DNA from: Sunxiuqinia sp965372405 | GTDB taxonomy: Bacteria; Bacteroidota; Bacteroidia; Bacteroidales; Prolixibacteraceae | DNA: 64,000 nt | Assembly: GCA_965372405.1 (NCBI GenBank) | Contig: CBDVCE010000011.1 | Location: 1-64,000 of the forward strand | Direction: 5' to 3' | Shown here: positions 16,282 to 24,405 of the stretch, one piece after another | How the letters are laid out: each line of letters starts with the position of its first letter | How positions within the stretch are numbered: the first letter of the stretch is position 1 | The notes under the pieces: model-generated | The model's database searches: none | What the model was told of the DNA's origin: nothing | What the model saw: the letters and a program-made list of their open reading frames with translations, nothing else | Program-made: the position numbers and the translations under genes

Positions 16282-17066
16282 GGTTCTGTCGCATTAATTA
16301 AACTTGATATTTAAAATCTCCGTGCCCAAAGATTAAGCAGCTAAAGAATTAAAAGTTTTGTACGTAGTGGATTTGGAATCAATAATCTGATTCTTTCTAA
16401 TGATATTTATTATTTCAATTCCGGCTAGAGTTCGCTGTGCAGACTCAAACTCCTTGAAACCGGTACTGATTATTATTCGTCTTTTGATAGTGCGATGATC
16501 CTGCTCCACAATGTTATTCAAATACTTGCATTGCCTCCATTTCACGTTCTTAAAATTTCGTTTATTGAAGACTCGAATGCCTTGCTTATTGGCACCGCTC
16601 TTATCAATGTTTATTACACGTGGGGCACCGTTGTTACCAATGGCTTTATTTAGAAACTTTTGAGCAGATCCCTTCATTCTTCGCTTGGTTAGCAAAAAAT
16701 CTATTGTATCTCCAAATTTATCTACAGCCCTATATAAGTATCGATCTTTTCCACCAACCTTAACGTAAGTCTCATCCATTCTCCAGCTATTACACACTTG
16801 CCGTTTCCTTCGGTGCATGTTTGCTTCAATTATAGGTGAAAATTTATAAACCCATCTCTGAATAGTAGAGTGATCAACTTTTATTCCTCTTATTGAAAGC
16901 AGTTCTTCAACATCTCTATAACTCAATGTGAATCTCAATTTGAAATAAACGGCTTGAAGTATTATTGTTTTCGGATAACGGTGGTGTTTAAACATCAAAT
17001 CTAAGTTTTAGTCAAAAGGTAAAATTAGCAATTGTTGAAAGTTGGACTAATTAATGCGACAGAACC
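16282..17066 (-). mobile_element. Complete IS6-family insertion sequence
   Basis: 785-bp element with perfect 19-bp terminal inverted repeats: GGTTCTGTCGCATTAATTA at 16282-16300 and its complement at 17048-17066. It encodes one DDE transposase on the minus strand. The flanking 8-mers (CGATTTCT left, CTTCGATG right) are not a target duplication, so it did not simply transpose into this spot; recombination with the neighbouring partial copy is likely. It interrupts a fecR-like gene. Confidence 0.88.
16333..16998 (-). CDS. IS6-family DDE transposase
   Basis: A 221-residue transposase of the IS6/IS26 family. An N-terminal helix-turn-helix region contains LSYRDVEELLSIRGIKVDHSTIQRW. The catalytic triad is Asp75 (MDETYVKVGG), Asp132 (INIDKSGAN) and Glu165 (LNNIVEQDHR). 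The ORF appears intact and full length, so the element may be active. It catalyses replicative transposition and cointegrate formation in its family. Confidence 0.93.
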   Translation of the reverse strand: MMFKHHRYPKTIILQAVYFKLRFTLSYRDVEELLSIRGIKVDHSTIQRWVYKFSPIIEANMHRRKRQVCNSWRMDETYVKVGGKDRYLYRAVDKFGDTIDFLLTKRRMKGSAQKFLNKAIGNNGAPRVINIDKSGANKQGIRVFNKRNFKNVKWRQCKYLNNIVEQDHRTIKRRIIISTGFKEFESAQRTLAGIEIINIIRKNQIIDSKSTTYKTFNSLAA

Positions 17067-17241
17067 CTTCGATGTGCTTAGGCTCCATCTCTTTCCCTCT
17101 TTGCAACAATGCCCAAAGGTTTTTATAACGGATATACTCTTTCTGATTTTCTTCAGATTCCTCCACCCAGTTTAACAGCTCCTTTGAGTCTGTTAATCGC
17201 TCCCCTTTTGAAATTCTTTCTATCACCTTTTCCTTGTCCAT
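17067..17241 (-). pseudogene. fecR-like anti-sigma gene, truncated by IS
   Basis: The first 58 codons of a FecR-type anti-sigma protein remain: MDKEKVIERISKGERL and WVEESEENQKEYIRYKNLW are the N-terminal domain that binds the ECF sigma factor. After residue 58 the frame enters the IS inverted repeat, which supplies six foreign residues and a stop. The transmembrane and periplasmic parts, and any SusCD genes downstream, are gone. The sigma gene at 19803-20387 points the same way and was probably its partner. Confidence 0.75.
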
Positions 17242-17345
17242 TATAAATTTGTTAATGGTATAATGCCTGAAATTGAATATACCCTATGTTGATTTTTATT
17301 TTTATTTGAATTTAGTTGAAAAAGCTGAGTTTTTGAAAAGATTAA

Positions 17346-17500
17346 GGGCTGAAGCCCGATTGTGTTGTTAATTCCTGATCCGTTGGCTGAAGCCAACGGC
17401 AAAAGATAAAATTAAAGCCTTGTATTTATTAACTGTATCCTTTGCCGTCCCATTCATAGGACGGACTAGAGAACAACAACCAAAAACAGGACTTTAGTCC
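17346..17500. repeat. REP-like hairpin cluster, upstream of RAYT
   Basis: Four short hairpins: GGGC-TGAA-GCCC (17346-17357), CCGTTGGC-TGAA-GCCAACGG (17380-17399), CCGTCC-N8-GGACGG (17445-17464) and GGAC-TTTA-GTCC (17489-17500). TATCCTTTG precedes the third stem. The same stems reappear after the RAYT gene and near 19,730-19,790. Confidence 0.8.
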
Positions 17501-17538
17501 ATTATTTATACATTTACCTAATCAAAAAATTAACCAAC

Positions 17539-17973
17539 ATGTCATACACGAAAATCTGGTTGCATTGTGTTTGGAGCACAAAAAACAGGGATAACACCAT
17601 TTCAAATTCATTCCGCCCGGTACTTTTGTCGCATTTTAGAGAACAAGCTAAAGAGAAAGGAATATTTCTCGATTACATTAATGCCCACAAAGACCATGTT
17701 CATGCATTGATCAACCTGGGAAGAAAACAAACCATTGCAGAAGTTATGCAACAGTTAAAGGGGGAAAGCTCACATTGGATAAACAAGATGAATACAATGC
17801 CAAACAAGTTTAATTGGCAGGATGATTATTTTGCTGTTTCTGTGAGTCACTCACATGTTGAGAGGGTTCGGAAATATATTAAGAACCAAGATGAGCACCA
17901 TAAAAAATTGACATGGGATGAAGAGGTTGATCTATTTTTAAAGAAATATAATTTTGAAAGGATTAAGGGCTGA
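17539..17973 (+). CDS. REP-associated tyrosine transposase (RAYT, Y1 HUH)
   Basis: A 144-residue single-domain HUH transposase of the IS200-like/Y1_Tnp family. The HUH motif is His53-Val-His55 (HKDHVHALINL), and the nucleophile is most likely Tyr113 (RKYIKNQDEHH). It is flanked on both sides by REP hairpins, the defining arrangement of a REPtron: such enzymes cut and spread the neighbouring REP units in other bacteria. Its stop codon lies inside a GGGCTGAAGCCC hairpin, so the REP sequence supplies the C-terminus. It is intact and full length. Confidence 0.9.
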   Translation: MSYTKIWLHCVWSTKNRDNTISNSFRPVLLSHFREQAKEKGIFLDYINAHKDHVHALINLGRKQTIAEVMQQLKGESSHWINKMNTMPNKFNWQDDYFAVSVSHSHVERVRKYIKNQDEHHKKLTWDEEVDLFLKKYNFERIKG

Positions 17974-18169
17974 AGCCCGGCTTGAGTTGTTGTTCTCAAT
18001 TCCGTTGGCTGAACAGGCTATGTAAAAACGAGAATATCCTTTGCCGTTGGCTTTAGCCAACGGACAAGAATAGCATATGAAAGAATGGGCTCAGCCCTTA
18101 ATGTCAGCAAATTGGGCTAAAGCCCCAGCCATGCGTGTCATTTTGAAATCCGTCCCATAAATGGGACGG
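17967..18169. repeat. REP-like hairpin cluster, downstream of RAYT
   Basis: Stems at 17967-17978 (GGGC-TGAA-GCCC, overlapping the RAYT stop), 18044-18063 (CCGTTGGC-TTTA-GCCAACGG, preceded by TATCCTTTG), 18087-18097 (GGGCTCAGCCC), 18114-18125 (GGGCTAAAGCCC) and 18150-18169 (CCGTCCCAT-AA-ATGGGACGG). A broken unit begins near 18002 (CCGTTGGCTGAACAGG). Confidence 0.8.
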
Positions 18170-18206
18170 CAAAGAATAGAAAACCTATTTTCAAATATGC
18201 GAAATC

Positions 18207-19520
18207 TTAATCTAAACTATTTGCAAATGCGTAAAGCGGATACACTTTAATATTTTCATATTCGGAAAAGTTTTCCAATGATAAGCGACAACCATATTTT
18301 GCTTTCTTTTCGTTTAAAAACAAAAACATGCTGTTCATCGAACCTTTTATACCTGACTTTACTTCAATAGGCACAATATCATTTTGTTTCTGAATAAGGT
18401 AATCAACTTCTGCATTGCTGTTCAGTGCCTCACGATGCCAATAGAACAAATCAGTTTGATTGTAACATGAAGCATTTTTTAATATCTCTAAACCAACAAA
18501 CTGTTCTGCAATACCTCCCTTATTCACCAATTTAAAATCTTCACTAAAGAGTAATTCCGAAATATCTAGTTGCATTAATCGTTGAAAAATACCGGTATCC
18601 AACAATAACATTTTCCTTTTTTTCAGATTTACTTCTGCCCCCAATGGAATGCCATTTGCCGAAGTATGGGTTACCGGGATTACAAGACCCGCCATAATCA
18701 GCAATTCAAGAGCTTCCTTGATTTGGTGAATATTTAATTTCTGCGAAGCCTTTTTATAAACAAATTTGCCCCCCGATTGGCGTACGACTGATTCAAAAAC
18801 TTCACGAATACGGAATGATGAGACTTTATCCCTATATTTAGCAAAGTCGGTACGTAACGAAACAATTAAATCATCCAGTACTCTTTGGCATCCCCTCAAA
18901 TCATTTTGGCTTGCATATTTTTCGACCACCTCTGGCATTCCACCAATAACCAGGAACTTTTTTAATAAATCCAGCAATTTTTCATGAATTGGGAGTGCAA
19001 GGGGATTTTGGGGATTTGCCCTACGCTTAACTTCCAAAAGCTTCTCGTGTCCCAATCCAATAAGAAATTCATCAAAAGACAAAGGATACAGGTATATTGA
19101 ACGAATTCGTCCTACACCGAAAGAAGGAATTTCAGACAAAGCAAATTCCAATAAAGACCCCGCTGCAACAACATGCAATTCAGGCATTTTTTCATAAAAG
19201 AAACGCAACGATGAAATTGCCGGAATACACGTTTGAATCTCATCTAAAAATAGTAAAGTTTTACCTGGGATTATTTCCATATCGAACATTACCGACAAAT
19301 TCTCGCATAAAACCGCTGGAGTTAAATTTCCATCAAAAAGAGAATGAACATTTTTATGTTCTTCAAAATTAATTTCCAAAAATGAATCGAAGCTTTCTCC
19401 CAATTTTCTTATTGATGAAGATTTCCCTACTTGCCTTGCTCCTCTAACCAATAATGGTTTTCGATTGGCTTCTATTTTCCATTGAAGCAATTCTCTATCT
19501 ATATTTCGTTCTAAATACAT
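18207..19520 (-). CDS. AAA_14/DUF4143-type ATPase
   Basis: A 437-residue P-loop ATPase with Walker A GARQVGKSS (27-35), Walker B LLFLDEIQTC (89-98), an AAGSLLEFAL sensor-like strand near 120, and a C-terminal DUF4143 domain with LFYWHREALNSNAEVDYLI and PIEVKSG. The latter resembles a PD-(D/E)xK nuclease-like fold. Role unknown. It has the same family as the ATPase at 14856-16046 but a different subtype. It lies inside the REP-bounded insertion between the sigma gene and the fecR remnant, and carries three 33-bp-spaced repeats before its start. Confidence 0.88.
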   Translation of the reverse strand: MYLERNIDRELLQWKIEANRKPLLVRGARQVGKSSSIRKLGESFDSFLEINFEEHKNVHSLFDGNLTPAVLCENLSVMFDMEIIPGKTLLFLDEIQTCIPAISSLRFFYEKMPELHVVAAGSLLEFALSEIPSFGVGRIRSIYLYPLSFDEFLIGLGHEKLLEVKRRANPQNPLALPIHEKLLDLLKKFLVIGGMPEVVEKYASQNDLRGCQRVLDDLIVSLRTDFAKYRDKVSSFRIREVFESVVRQSGGKFVYKKASQKLNIHQIKEALELLIMAGLVIPVTHTSANGIPLGAEVNLKKRKMLLLDTGIFQRLMQLDISELLFSEDFKLVNKGGIAEQFVGLEILKNASCYNQTDLFYWHREALNSNAEVDYLIQKQNDIVPIEVKSGIKGSMNSMFLFLNEKKAKYGCRLSLENFSEYENIKVYPLYAFANSLD

Positions 19521-19526
19521 GTATGA

Positions 19527-19612
19527 ATTAATTTTCCAAAGGCAATAATACTCAATTAAATTAATTTTTCAAAGGCAATAACCAATCAAGTAATTAATTT
19601 TTCAAAGGCAAT
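19527..19612 (-). promoter_or_regulatory. Three 33-bp-spaced direct repeats upstream of ATPase
   Basis: ATTAATTTTYCAAAGGCAAT occurs at 19527-19546, 19560-19579 and 19593-19612, exactly 33 bp apart and with one variable base among the 20. The intervening 13 bp differ. Read toward the ATPase gene each copy contains TTGCCTTTG, which resembles a -7 box, so each may be a promoter or a regulator site. The first copy begins 7 bp before the ATG (19520). Confidence 0.75.
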
Positions 19613-19689
19613 GCAAATTACTATGGGTAGCAAAATAAATATGGGGGGCAATGGCAGTTTAGTCAAAAAACTAAAGCCAACGGCAAAGG

Positions 19690-19789
19690 ATATTGTCAAA
19701 TCCTCATACTGGCTAAAGATTCTATCCTTTGCCGTTCACTTTAGTGAACGGATTTAAATAACAAATCAATAATATCAGGACTTTAGTCC
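19690..19789. repeat. REP-like hairpins beside sigma gene
   Basis: CCGTTCAC-TTTA-GTGAACGG lies at 19732-19751 (preceded by TATCCTTTG) and GGAC-TTTA-GTCC at 19778-19789. A half unit, GCCAACGGCAAAGGATA, lies near 19677-19693. They close the insertion that starts with the hairpins at 17346. Confidence 0.75.
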
Positions 19790-19802
19790 ATCGCAACATT
19801 AG

Positions 19803-20387
19803 TTATTTAATAAGAAGATAAGCAAGCAATGGAAGAAAATCTTTAAGGGCTACCCTAAAAACTTTGAGTGCTTTAGTAATTTGAGCTTCAACAGCTTTTA
19901 CTGTAATATTTAAATCGTCAGCAACTTCCTGGTTCTTTTTCCCCTCAAAACGGCTTAGTATAAAAATATCGCGGCAGCGAGGAGGCAAACCAGCCAGTGT
20001 TTTTTCAATAATCGTTTCTATTTCCTGAAATGAAATAACCGAAGTATCCAATAGCTCCAAAGCCGAAAAATAAACCCGGTTTTGCATCTTGGCTGCAGCG
20101 TTCACGTCAAAACGTTTTTTTACCTTTTCGTGCCGGAGGCGCATTAAACAATTATTTTTTACGCTGGTGTACAAATAACTTTGAAGTTGAGCTTCACTCA
20201 TTACTGTAGGATTCTTTTCCCAAAAGGAGATAAATGCTTCCTGAACCAGTCCTTTTGCATCTTCGTGTGCTACATACTCTTTTGCAAAATAAACCAAACG
20301 AGGATAATATAAACTAAAAACAACTTCGAAAGCTGCTTCCTGCTTTTTGTTTAGTAATTCGATTAACTCGTTAGTTAGTGAATCCAT
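19803..20387 (-). CDS. ECF-type RNA polymerase sigma factor, FecI-like group
   Basis: Sigma-70 family factor of about 194 residues from the ATG at 20387 (MDSLTNELIELL). The frame could extend to 20417, but that adds a hydrophobic tail not found in the family. Region 2 contains FSLYYPRLVYFAKEYV and LVQEAFISFWEK; region 4 has LPPRCRDIFILSRFEGKKNQEVADDL, the HTH that reads the -35-like element. A hydrophobic C-terminal end (LPLLAYLLIK) is common in Bacteroidota members. The anti-sigma partner would normally follow directly, but here an insertion and a truncated fecR follow. Confidence 0.92.
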   Translation of the reverse strand: MDSLTNELIELLNKKQEAAFEVVFSLYYPRLVYFAKEYVAHEDAKGLVQEAFISFWEKNPTVMSEAQLQSYLYTSVKNNCLMRLRHEKVKKRFDVNAAAKMQNRVYFSALELLDTSVISFQEIETIIEKTLAGLPPRCRDIFILSRFEGKKNQEVADDLNITVKAVEAQITKALKVFRVALKDFLPLLAYLLIK

Positions 20388-20605
20388 GATTACTGCCAAA
20401 ACTACTAATAAAAACAAACAACTGCATTTATCAAAAGACTTAATTTTCTTTCCAATGATGCAAATCTGTTGTTGGATTGGAAATCGGTTGAAATTTGCTT
20501 ATACTATCGCCTAAGTGTAAGCAAAAAATATGTAAATTTCAATAACATTAGAAGATAACAATCAATGTACAATTAATCAGCAAAAGATTTATTTTTGAAA
20601 ATTAC

Positions 20606-20893
20606 TTAGAGCCATATGTTTTGAATCAGCAACCATACAATCACTAAAGCCATCAAAAGCAAGAACCACTTCGGAATAACAACACTCTTCTCTAATTTCT
20701 TCTCGTGATTCGCCAAAAGCCATTCAAGGCGTTCTGTATTTAATGTGGTCTTAACTCCGGTTGTTTTTAGCTTTTCAAGCTGTCGGGCAATTTCCGGTGC
20801 AATTTCGTTGATATTTTTGCTTGTTTCCCGGAGCATATCAATTTCGTGAACTAAAATCTCCAGTAGCTTTTGTTGCGATAATTGTTTTCTCAT
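20606..20893 (-). CDS. Small mobilization-associated coiled-coil membrane protein
   Basis: A 95-residue protein with an N-terminal helical region (LSQQKLLEILVHEIDML) likely to form a coiled coil and a C-terminal membrane segment (PKWFLLLMALVIVWLLIQ). I do not recognise a named domain. It starts 3 bp after the relaxase stop, so it is part of the mobilization operon and may support the relaxosome at the membrane; that role is inferred from position. Confidence 0.7.
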   Translation of the reverse strand: MRKQLSQQKLLEILVHEIDMLRETSKNINEIAPEIARQLEKLKTTGVKTTLNTERLEWLLANHEKKLEKSVVIPKWFLLLMALVIVWLLIQNIWL

Positions 20894-20896
20894 AGC

Positions 20897-21679
20897 TTAA
20901 ATTCTGAATTTGTTTTTACGTGGTTGAATAGTATTCTTCTGGTATCGGTTCTTGTACCGAATATGGGACTCAAAGTTTTGTCGAATTGCCTTTTGTAAGC
21001 GGGCAGCGCTTAACGAACGGTCTACCGAACTGGCTTTAATGGATTCTTTTCCAATATGAAATTTTAGCCCAACGACTTTACCATCCGAGGCTTGCTTTAA
21101 GTGGCAACGAATGCCAAGGTGCTGCATCATTTCAGCATATTCAAAAATATTGCGTGGATTCTGCTGCACTATTCTACTATGTGCTTCTTTTATCTGCTCT
21201 CGAAGGCGCGTTTCTTTTTCTATTTGTATTTCTTTGGCAGTTTTAAAGCCTCTGGCTTTTGCCATACTTTCGGCAATACGTTGCGCCTTTTTACTTATGA
21301 AATGGTCTTTATATGCTTTCCCGTTGTAATCAATCCTGTTCACAAAAATGTGTAGGTGTCGGTGGGTTTCATCGCAATGCAAAAATGTAATCGACTGGTT
21401 TTCGTTCAGGTTCATTCTGGAAAGAAAATCATCCGAAAGATTTTTGAAATCTTCATTCGTTAGCTGTTTCCCTACCGGAATAGACGGGCTAAGAACAAAC
21501 GAAATTGTATTTCGTTGGCAACGTGCATTCAAGTTCTGAAACACACGGAATTCTTTTGAAATTTCTTTTCCGTTTTCGCCAGCTACTTTGTTTCGACTAA
21601 TTTCAATAGCATCCTTTTTCTCCATGGCATAATCGATAGCATTAGATGCATGAGATATGCTTTGTGCTTTTCCAATCAT
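20897..21679 (-). CDS. Relaxase / mobilization nuclease (MobA/MobL-type)
   Basis: Nicks plasmid or element DNA at oriT to start conjugative transfer. The 260-residue protein has the catalytic histidine triad His106-His108-His110 (CDETHRHLHIFVNRI) and an upstream domain typical of the PF03432 relaxase family of Bacteroides mobilizable elements. The ATG overlaps the MobC-like gene stop in an ATGA junction. The oriT should be near the mobC start but I could not identify it. No conjugation machinery is present, so transfer would need a helper element. Confidence 0.92.
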   Translation of the reverse strand: MIGKAQSISHASNAIDYAMEKKDAIEISRNKVAGENGKEISKEFRVFQNLNARCQRNTISFVLSPSIPVGKQLTNEDFKNLSDDFLSRMNLNENQSITFLHCDETHRHLHIFVNRIDYNGKAYKDHFISKKAQRIAESMAKARGFKTAKEIQIEKETRLREQIKEAHSRIVQQNPRNIFEYAEMMQHLGIRCHLKQASDGKVVGLKFHIGKESIKASSVDRSLSAARLQKAIRQNFESHIRYKNRYQKNTIQPRKNKFRI

Positions 21680-21990
21680 TGCTCAAATTTTCCGAGGTGT
21701 GTTTTAATCAGCTTAATCACTTCTTCCAGTTCATACAAAACCATATCATTTTTATGGAAGTGTTTGCTTTTTATCAAATTACCAATGGATTTAAAATTCC
21801 GATGATAAGCATGGAGGTTGTTGTAAACTTCCAATTCTTCCGGCGAAAATCGCAAAGTGACTTTCATGCTCAAGGCAGCCCGTCGTGAAAATTCGCTGGT
21901 ACTGACACTGCATTCTTTTGCAGCCAGGGCAATGGCTTTCTTCTCGGAACGGCTTACCCTGAATGATATATATTTTGTGCGTACATTCAT
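21676..21990 (-). CDS. MobC-like relaxosome accessory protein
   Basis: A 104-residue DNA-binding protein with a ribbon-helix-helix start (KYISFRVSRSEKKAIALAA, then CSVSTSEFSRRAALS), the form of the mobilization protein that positions the relaxase at oriT in Bacteroides mobilizable transposons. It overlaps the relaxase gene by 4 bp, so they are translated together. Confidence 0.85.
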   Translation of the reverse strand: MNVRTKYISFRVSRSEKKAIALAAKECSVSTSEFSRRAALSMKVTLRFSPEELEVYNNLHAYHRNFKSIGNLIKSKHFHKNDMVLYELEEVIKLIKTHLGKFEQ

Positions 21991-22106
21991 AATTGAAAAT
22001 ATTTAAGCATTAAACTTTAAATGGGATTTTTTCTTCTTTGCGAGCTTGGGAGCAAAGCAAGAGATGCCAAAAGTGCAACGTTGGCACCTCTTGAAATAGC
22101 TAACCG

Positions 22107-22985
22107 CTAAAACCTCCGCTGCCGTTGCTTCCGAGCCATTAACTGTTCGTTTAAATCTTTTTTGAATTCATAAATTGCAGACATGTCAACACTGTTGTGA
22201 AAGTCTGCCAATAACTGTTTCGTAGCTTTTTTACCTGAAAGGTCATTGTCTAAATACAGGTTCACTTTAGAATAATTCGGCAGGATATCTTTTATCCGGT
22301 TCACAAACGAAACAGAATTCAAAACCAGAAAATCAGATTTTTTCGGCAGCTCTTGGTAAAGCGTTAGCAAACTAAAAAAATCAAACATCCCTTCGGTAAC
22401 ACTCAATAATTGTTTTGAAGTAGAGAAGTAAGAATAATCTTTCGGGGCGGCGGCATTTTTATAATATGGGTTTCGTAGCTCCCAGCCACCTGAAATATTT
22501 TCTAACCCGATAGCAAAGTAGGTTGAATTTTTAAACGAATATTGAACCTGTTTTGCGAATTTTCCTACCTCTTTCGGGTTGACTTTTCTACGCAATAAAT
22601 AATTGAGCAGGGCAGGATGTCGTATCGATAAAACCTTTTCAATCCTTATTCCATCTTCTGGTTTCAACACTGCAAAAGTATTTTGCTGTAGAAAAGAAAA
22701 AGATGGCGTGTTTTTATCGAGAATCAGCAAAGCTTTCTGAACATTGCAATTGCCATTTAACTCAACAACTAAATCAATTACATTTCCACCTCTTCCCAAA
22801 CCATGGTCGTACCACCGGTTTAAAATCTTTGAGACTTTGAAAGATGGAGTATTTTCTTTTCGAATCGGACTTAAATACCAGGCTTCTTTATGGTTTTCTT
22901 TTTGAGGTGTAAATCCATTGTTTTTCAGAAATTCCACTATCGGAATTTCACGTGCAGTATCGCATTGTAGTTTTTCTTTTTTCAT
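22107..22985 (-). CDS. DNA primase-like protein, CHC2 and Toprim domains
   Basis: About 292 residues from the ATG at 22985; the frame runs to 23027 but the family begins near MKKEKLQCDTAREIPIVEFL. The N-terminal part corresponds to the CHC2 zinc-finger domain, but the expected cysteines and histidine are replaced: WYLSPIRKENTPSFKV keeps only the fold pattern. The C-terminal Toprim domain has LDNDLSGKKATKQLL. It is the primase gene found in Bacteroides mobilizable elements, and it is followed by the mobilization genes. Activity without the zinc ligands is uncertain. Confidence 0.85.
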   Translation of the reverse strand: MKKEKLQCDTAREIPIVEFLKNNGFTPQKENHKEAWYLSPIRKENTPSFKVSKILNRWYDHGLGRGGNVIDLVVELNGNCNVQKALLILDKNTPSFSFLQQNTFAVLKPEDGIRIEKVLSIRHPALLNYLLRRKVNPKEVGKFAKQVQYSFKNSTYFAIGLENISGGWELRNPYYKNAAAPKDYSYFSTSKQLLSVTEGMFDFFSLLTLYQELPKKSDFLVLNSVSFVNRIKDILPNYSKVNLYLDNDLSGKKATKQLLADFHNSVDMSAIYEFKKDLNEQLMARKQRQRRF

Positions 22986-23181
22986 GAGCGGTATTCCTCT
23001 ATATTTTTTGATGATTTGATGAGACATGTCTTATTGTATGTGATAATCAATTACTTATACTACATCGTTTTCTCATCAATTCATCATTTTTATTATTTGT
23101 ATTTCTCATCATTTTTAAATTTGATGAGACTATGATGAGCTTTTGATGAGTATCTATTATTTTGATTATTAGAAGAATAGA

Positions 23182-24387
23182 TTACTCTCTCATCGATTCA
23201 TCATAATTCATAAGTAAAAATTCCTTTTTTACAGTGTAGTATCTTCCTGTATTAGTTTCACGAGTAATGTCTCCCTTGTTCCAGATGGTAAATTTTTCAT
23301 AGGTAAGTGAGTTTTCTTTGGGAGTTATTCTCCATTCGTTTTTCAGTAATCGCCTTATTTGGGTAAGGTCAGTTTTTACCCTTGTTTGGTTAACCGCATA
23401 CATGGCATCCAGGGGGCAAAAATCGATTTCTCCTAAATCATATTTTTCCATTACCATTATTAGAATATTGGCAAGCTCCTTTTCAACCCGACTGCGGTTG
23501 TGTTTTATTAAATTGAGTAAAGCTTTGGTTCTGATTTGCAATGGAGTAAACCACATCCTGGTATGGTTTGGCGTTGATAATTTTCGATTATTCAAGAAAA
23601 ACAGAAAGGCAGGAATCTCGGCAATCAACTTTTGAAGTAGGTGAGTGTCTTCCGAAGAAAATTTTGTGATTTTCCTGACCCAAAACCGTTCTTCAGCTGC
23701 ATCTATTTTTATAAAGTTGTCTTCGTTATTGCTACAGAGAATAAATTTCCCAAAAAATTCCGCTTCAATTTTATCCTTTCCTTTTGCTTCCAACTTGTTG
23801 TAGTTGGTTGTACTCAGGTATTTTATACGCTCGGTCAATTCTTCTTTATTAAATAGAACTTCATCGATACAAATCAGAAGTTTGTTTGTCCAGTCTGAAT
23901 TAAACTGGCTTCCAAAACTATCGTTGGTCAAATACGTCAGGTTGTTTTCAAAGATGGTTTTTAGCCACTTCAGAAAAGTTGTTTTCCCGGTTGACCTCTC
24001 TTTTGACACCAAACAAAGAATGGGTAAAATCTGAACTGGTTTTTGATAGAGCAATTGCAGATAATCCAAACCCAGCTCAATCTGGTCGCCAAAAATGTGC
24101 TTCACAAAAAGCTTTGAAACCTCAATTGAACCGTTTTTGGGTTTATTATTCAAAGGCGAATACTTGTTGTAAAAACCGGAACAAATCTGCTGGAAATTGG
24201 TATGGCTGGGAATACAAGTAAAACCATCGTATTTAGGAATGTCCGCGATAAACGTTTTTCCGTAATCCTGCTTTATGGTATCAATGTTCCAAGAGACAAG
24301 GATTTCGTTAAAGTCACCGGAAATTGTTGGTGCTTTTACTTTCTTGAAATACGAAGTGCCTACACGTATGTATTGCATATCACTCAT
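23182..24387 (-). CDS. Element primase-helicase (DUF5906-like)
   Basis: A 401-residue SF3-type helicase-like protein with P-loop VSKERSTGKTTFLKW near residue 137, a Walker B-like LLICIDEVLF near 178, and FILCSNNEDNF near 219, which corresponds to the sensor/motif C region. The C-terminal half is winged-helix-like. It belongs to the DUF5906 family of helicases in Bacteroidota mobilizable elements and probably opens the element origin. It lies between the HTH gene and the primase. Confidence 0.82.
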   Translation of the reverse strand: MSDMQYIRVGTSYFKKVKAPTISGDFNEILVSWNIDTIKQDYGKTFIADIPKYDGFTCIPSHTNFQQICSGFYNKYSPLNNKPKNGSIEVSKLFVKHIFGDQIELGLDYLQLLYQKPVQILPILCLVSKERSTGKTTFLKWLKTIFENNLTYLTNDSFGSQFNSDWTNKLLICIDEVLFNKEELTERIKYLSTTNYNKLEAKGKDKIEAEFFGKFILCSNNEDNFIKIDAAEERFWVRKITKFSSEDTHLLQKLIAEIPAFLFFLNNRKLSTPNHTRMWFTPLQIRTKALLNLIKHNRSRVEKELANILIMVMEKYDLGEIDFCPLDAMYAVNQTRVKTDLTQIRRLLKNEWRITPKENSLTYEKFTIWNKGDITRETNTGRYYTVKKEFLLMNYDESMRE

Positions 24388-24405
24388 AACAGATTCAATT
24401 ATGAA

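Noticed and set aside
19527..19612. CRISPR array
   Set aside because: Only three repeats, with 13-bp spacers too short for CRISPR, and no cas genes; the repeats are better explained as promoter sites.
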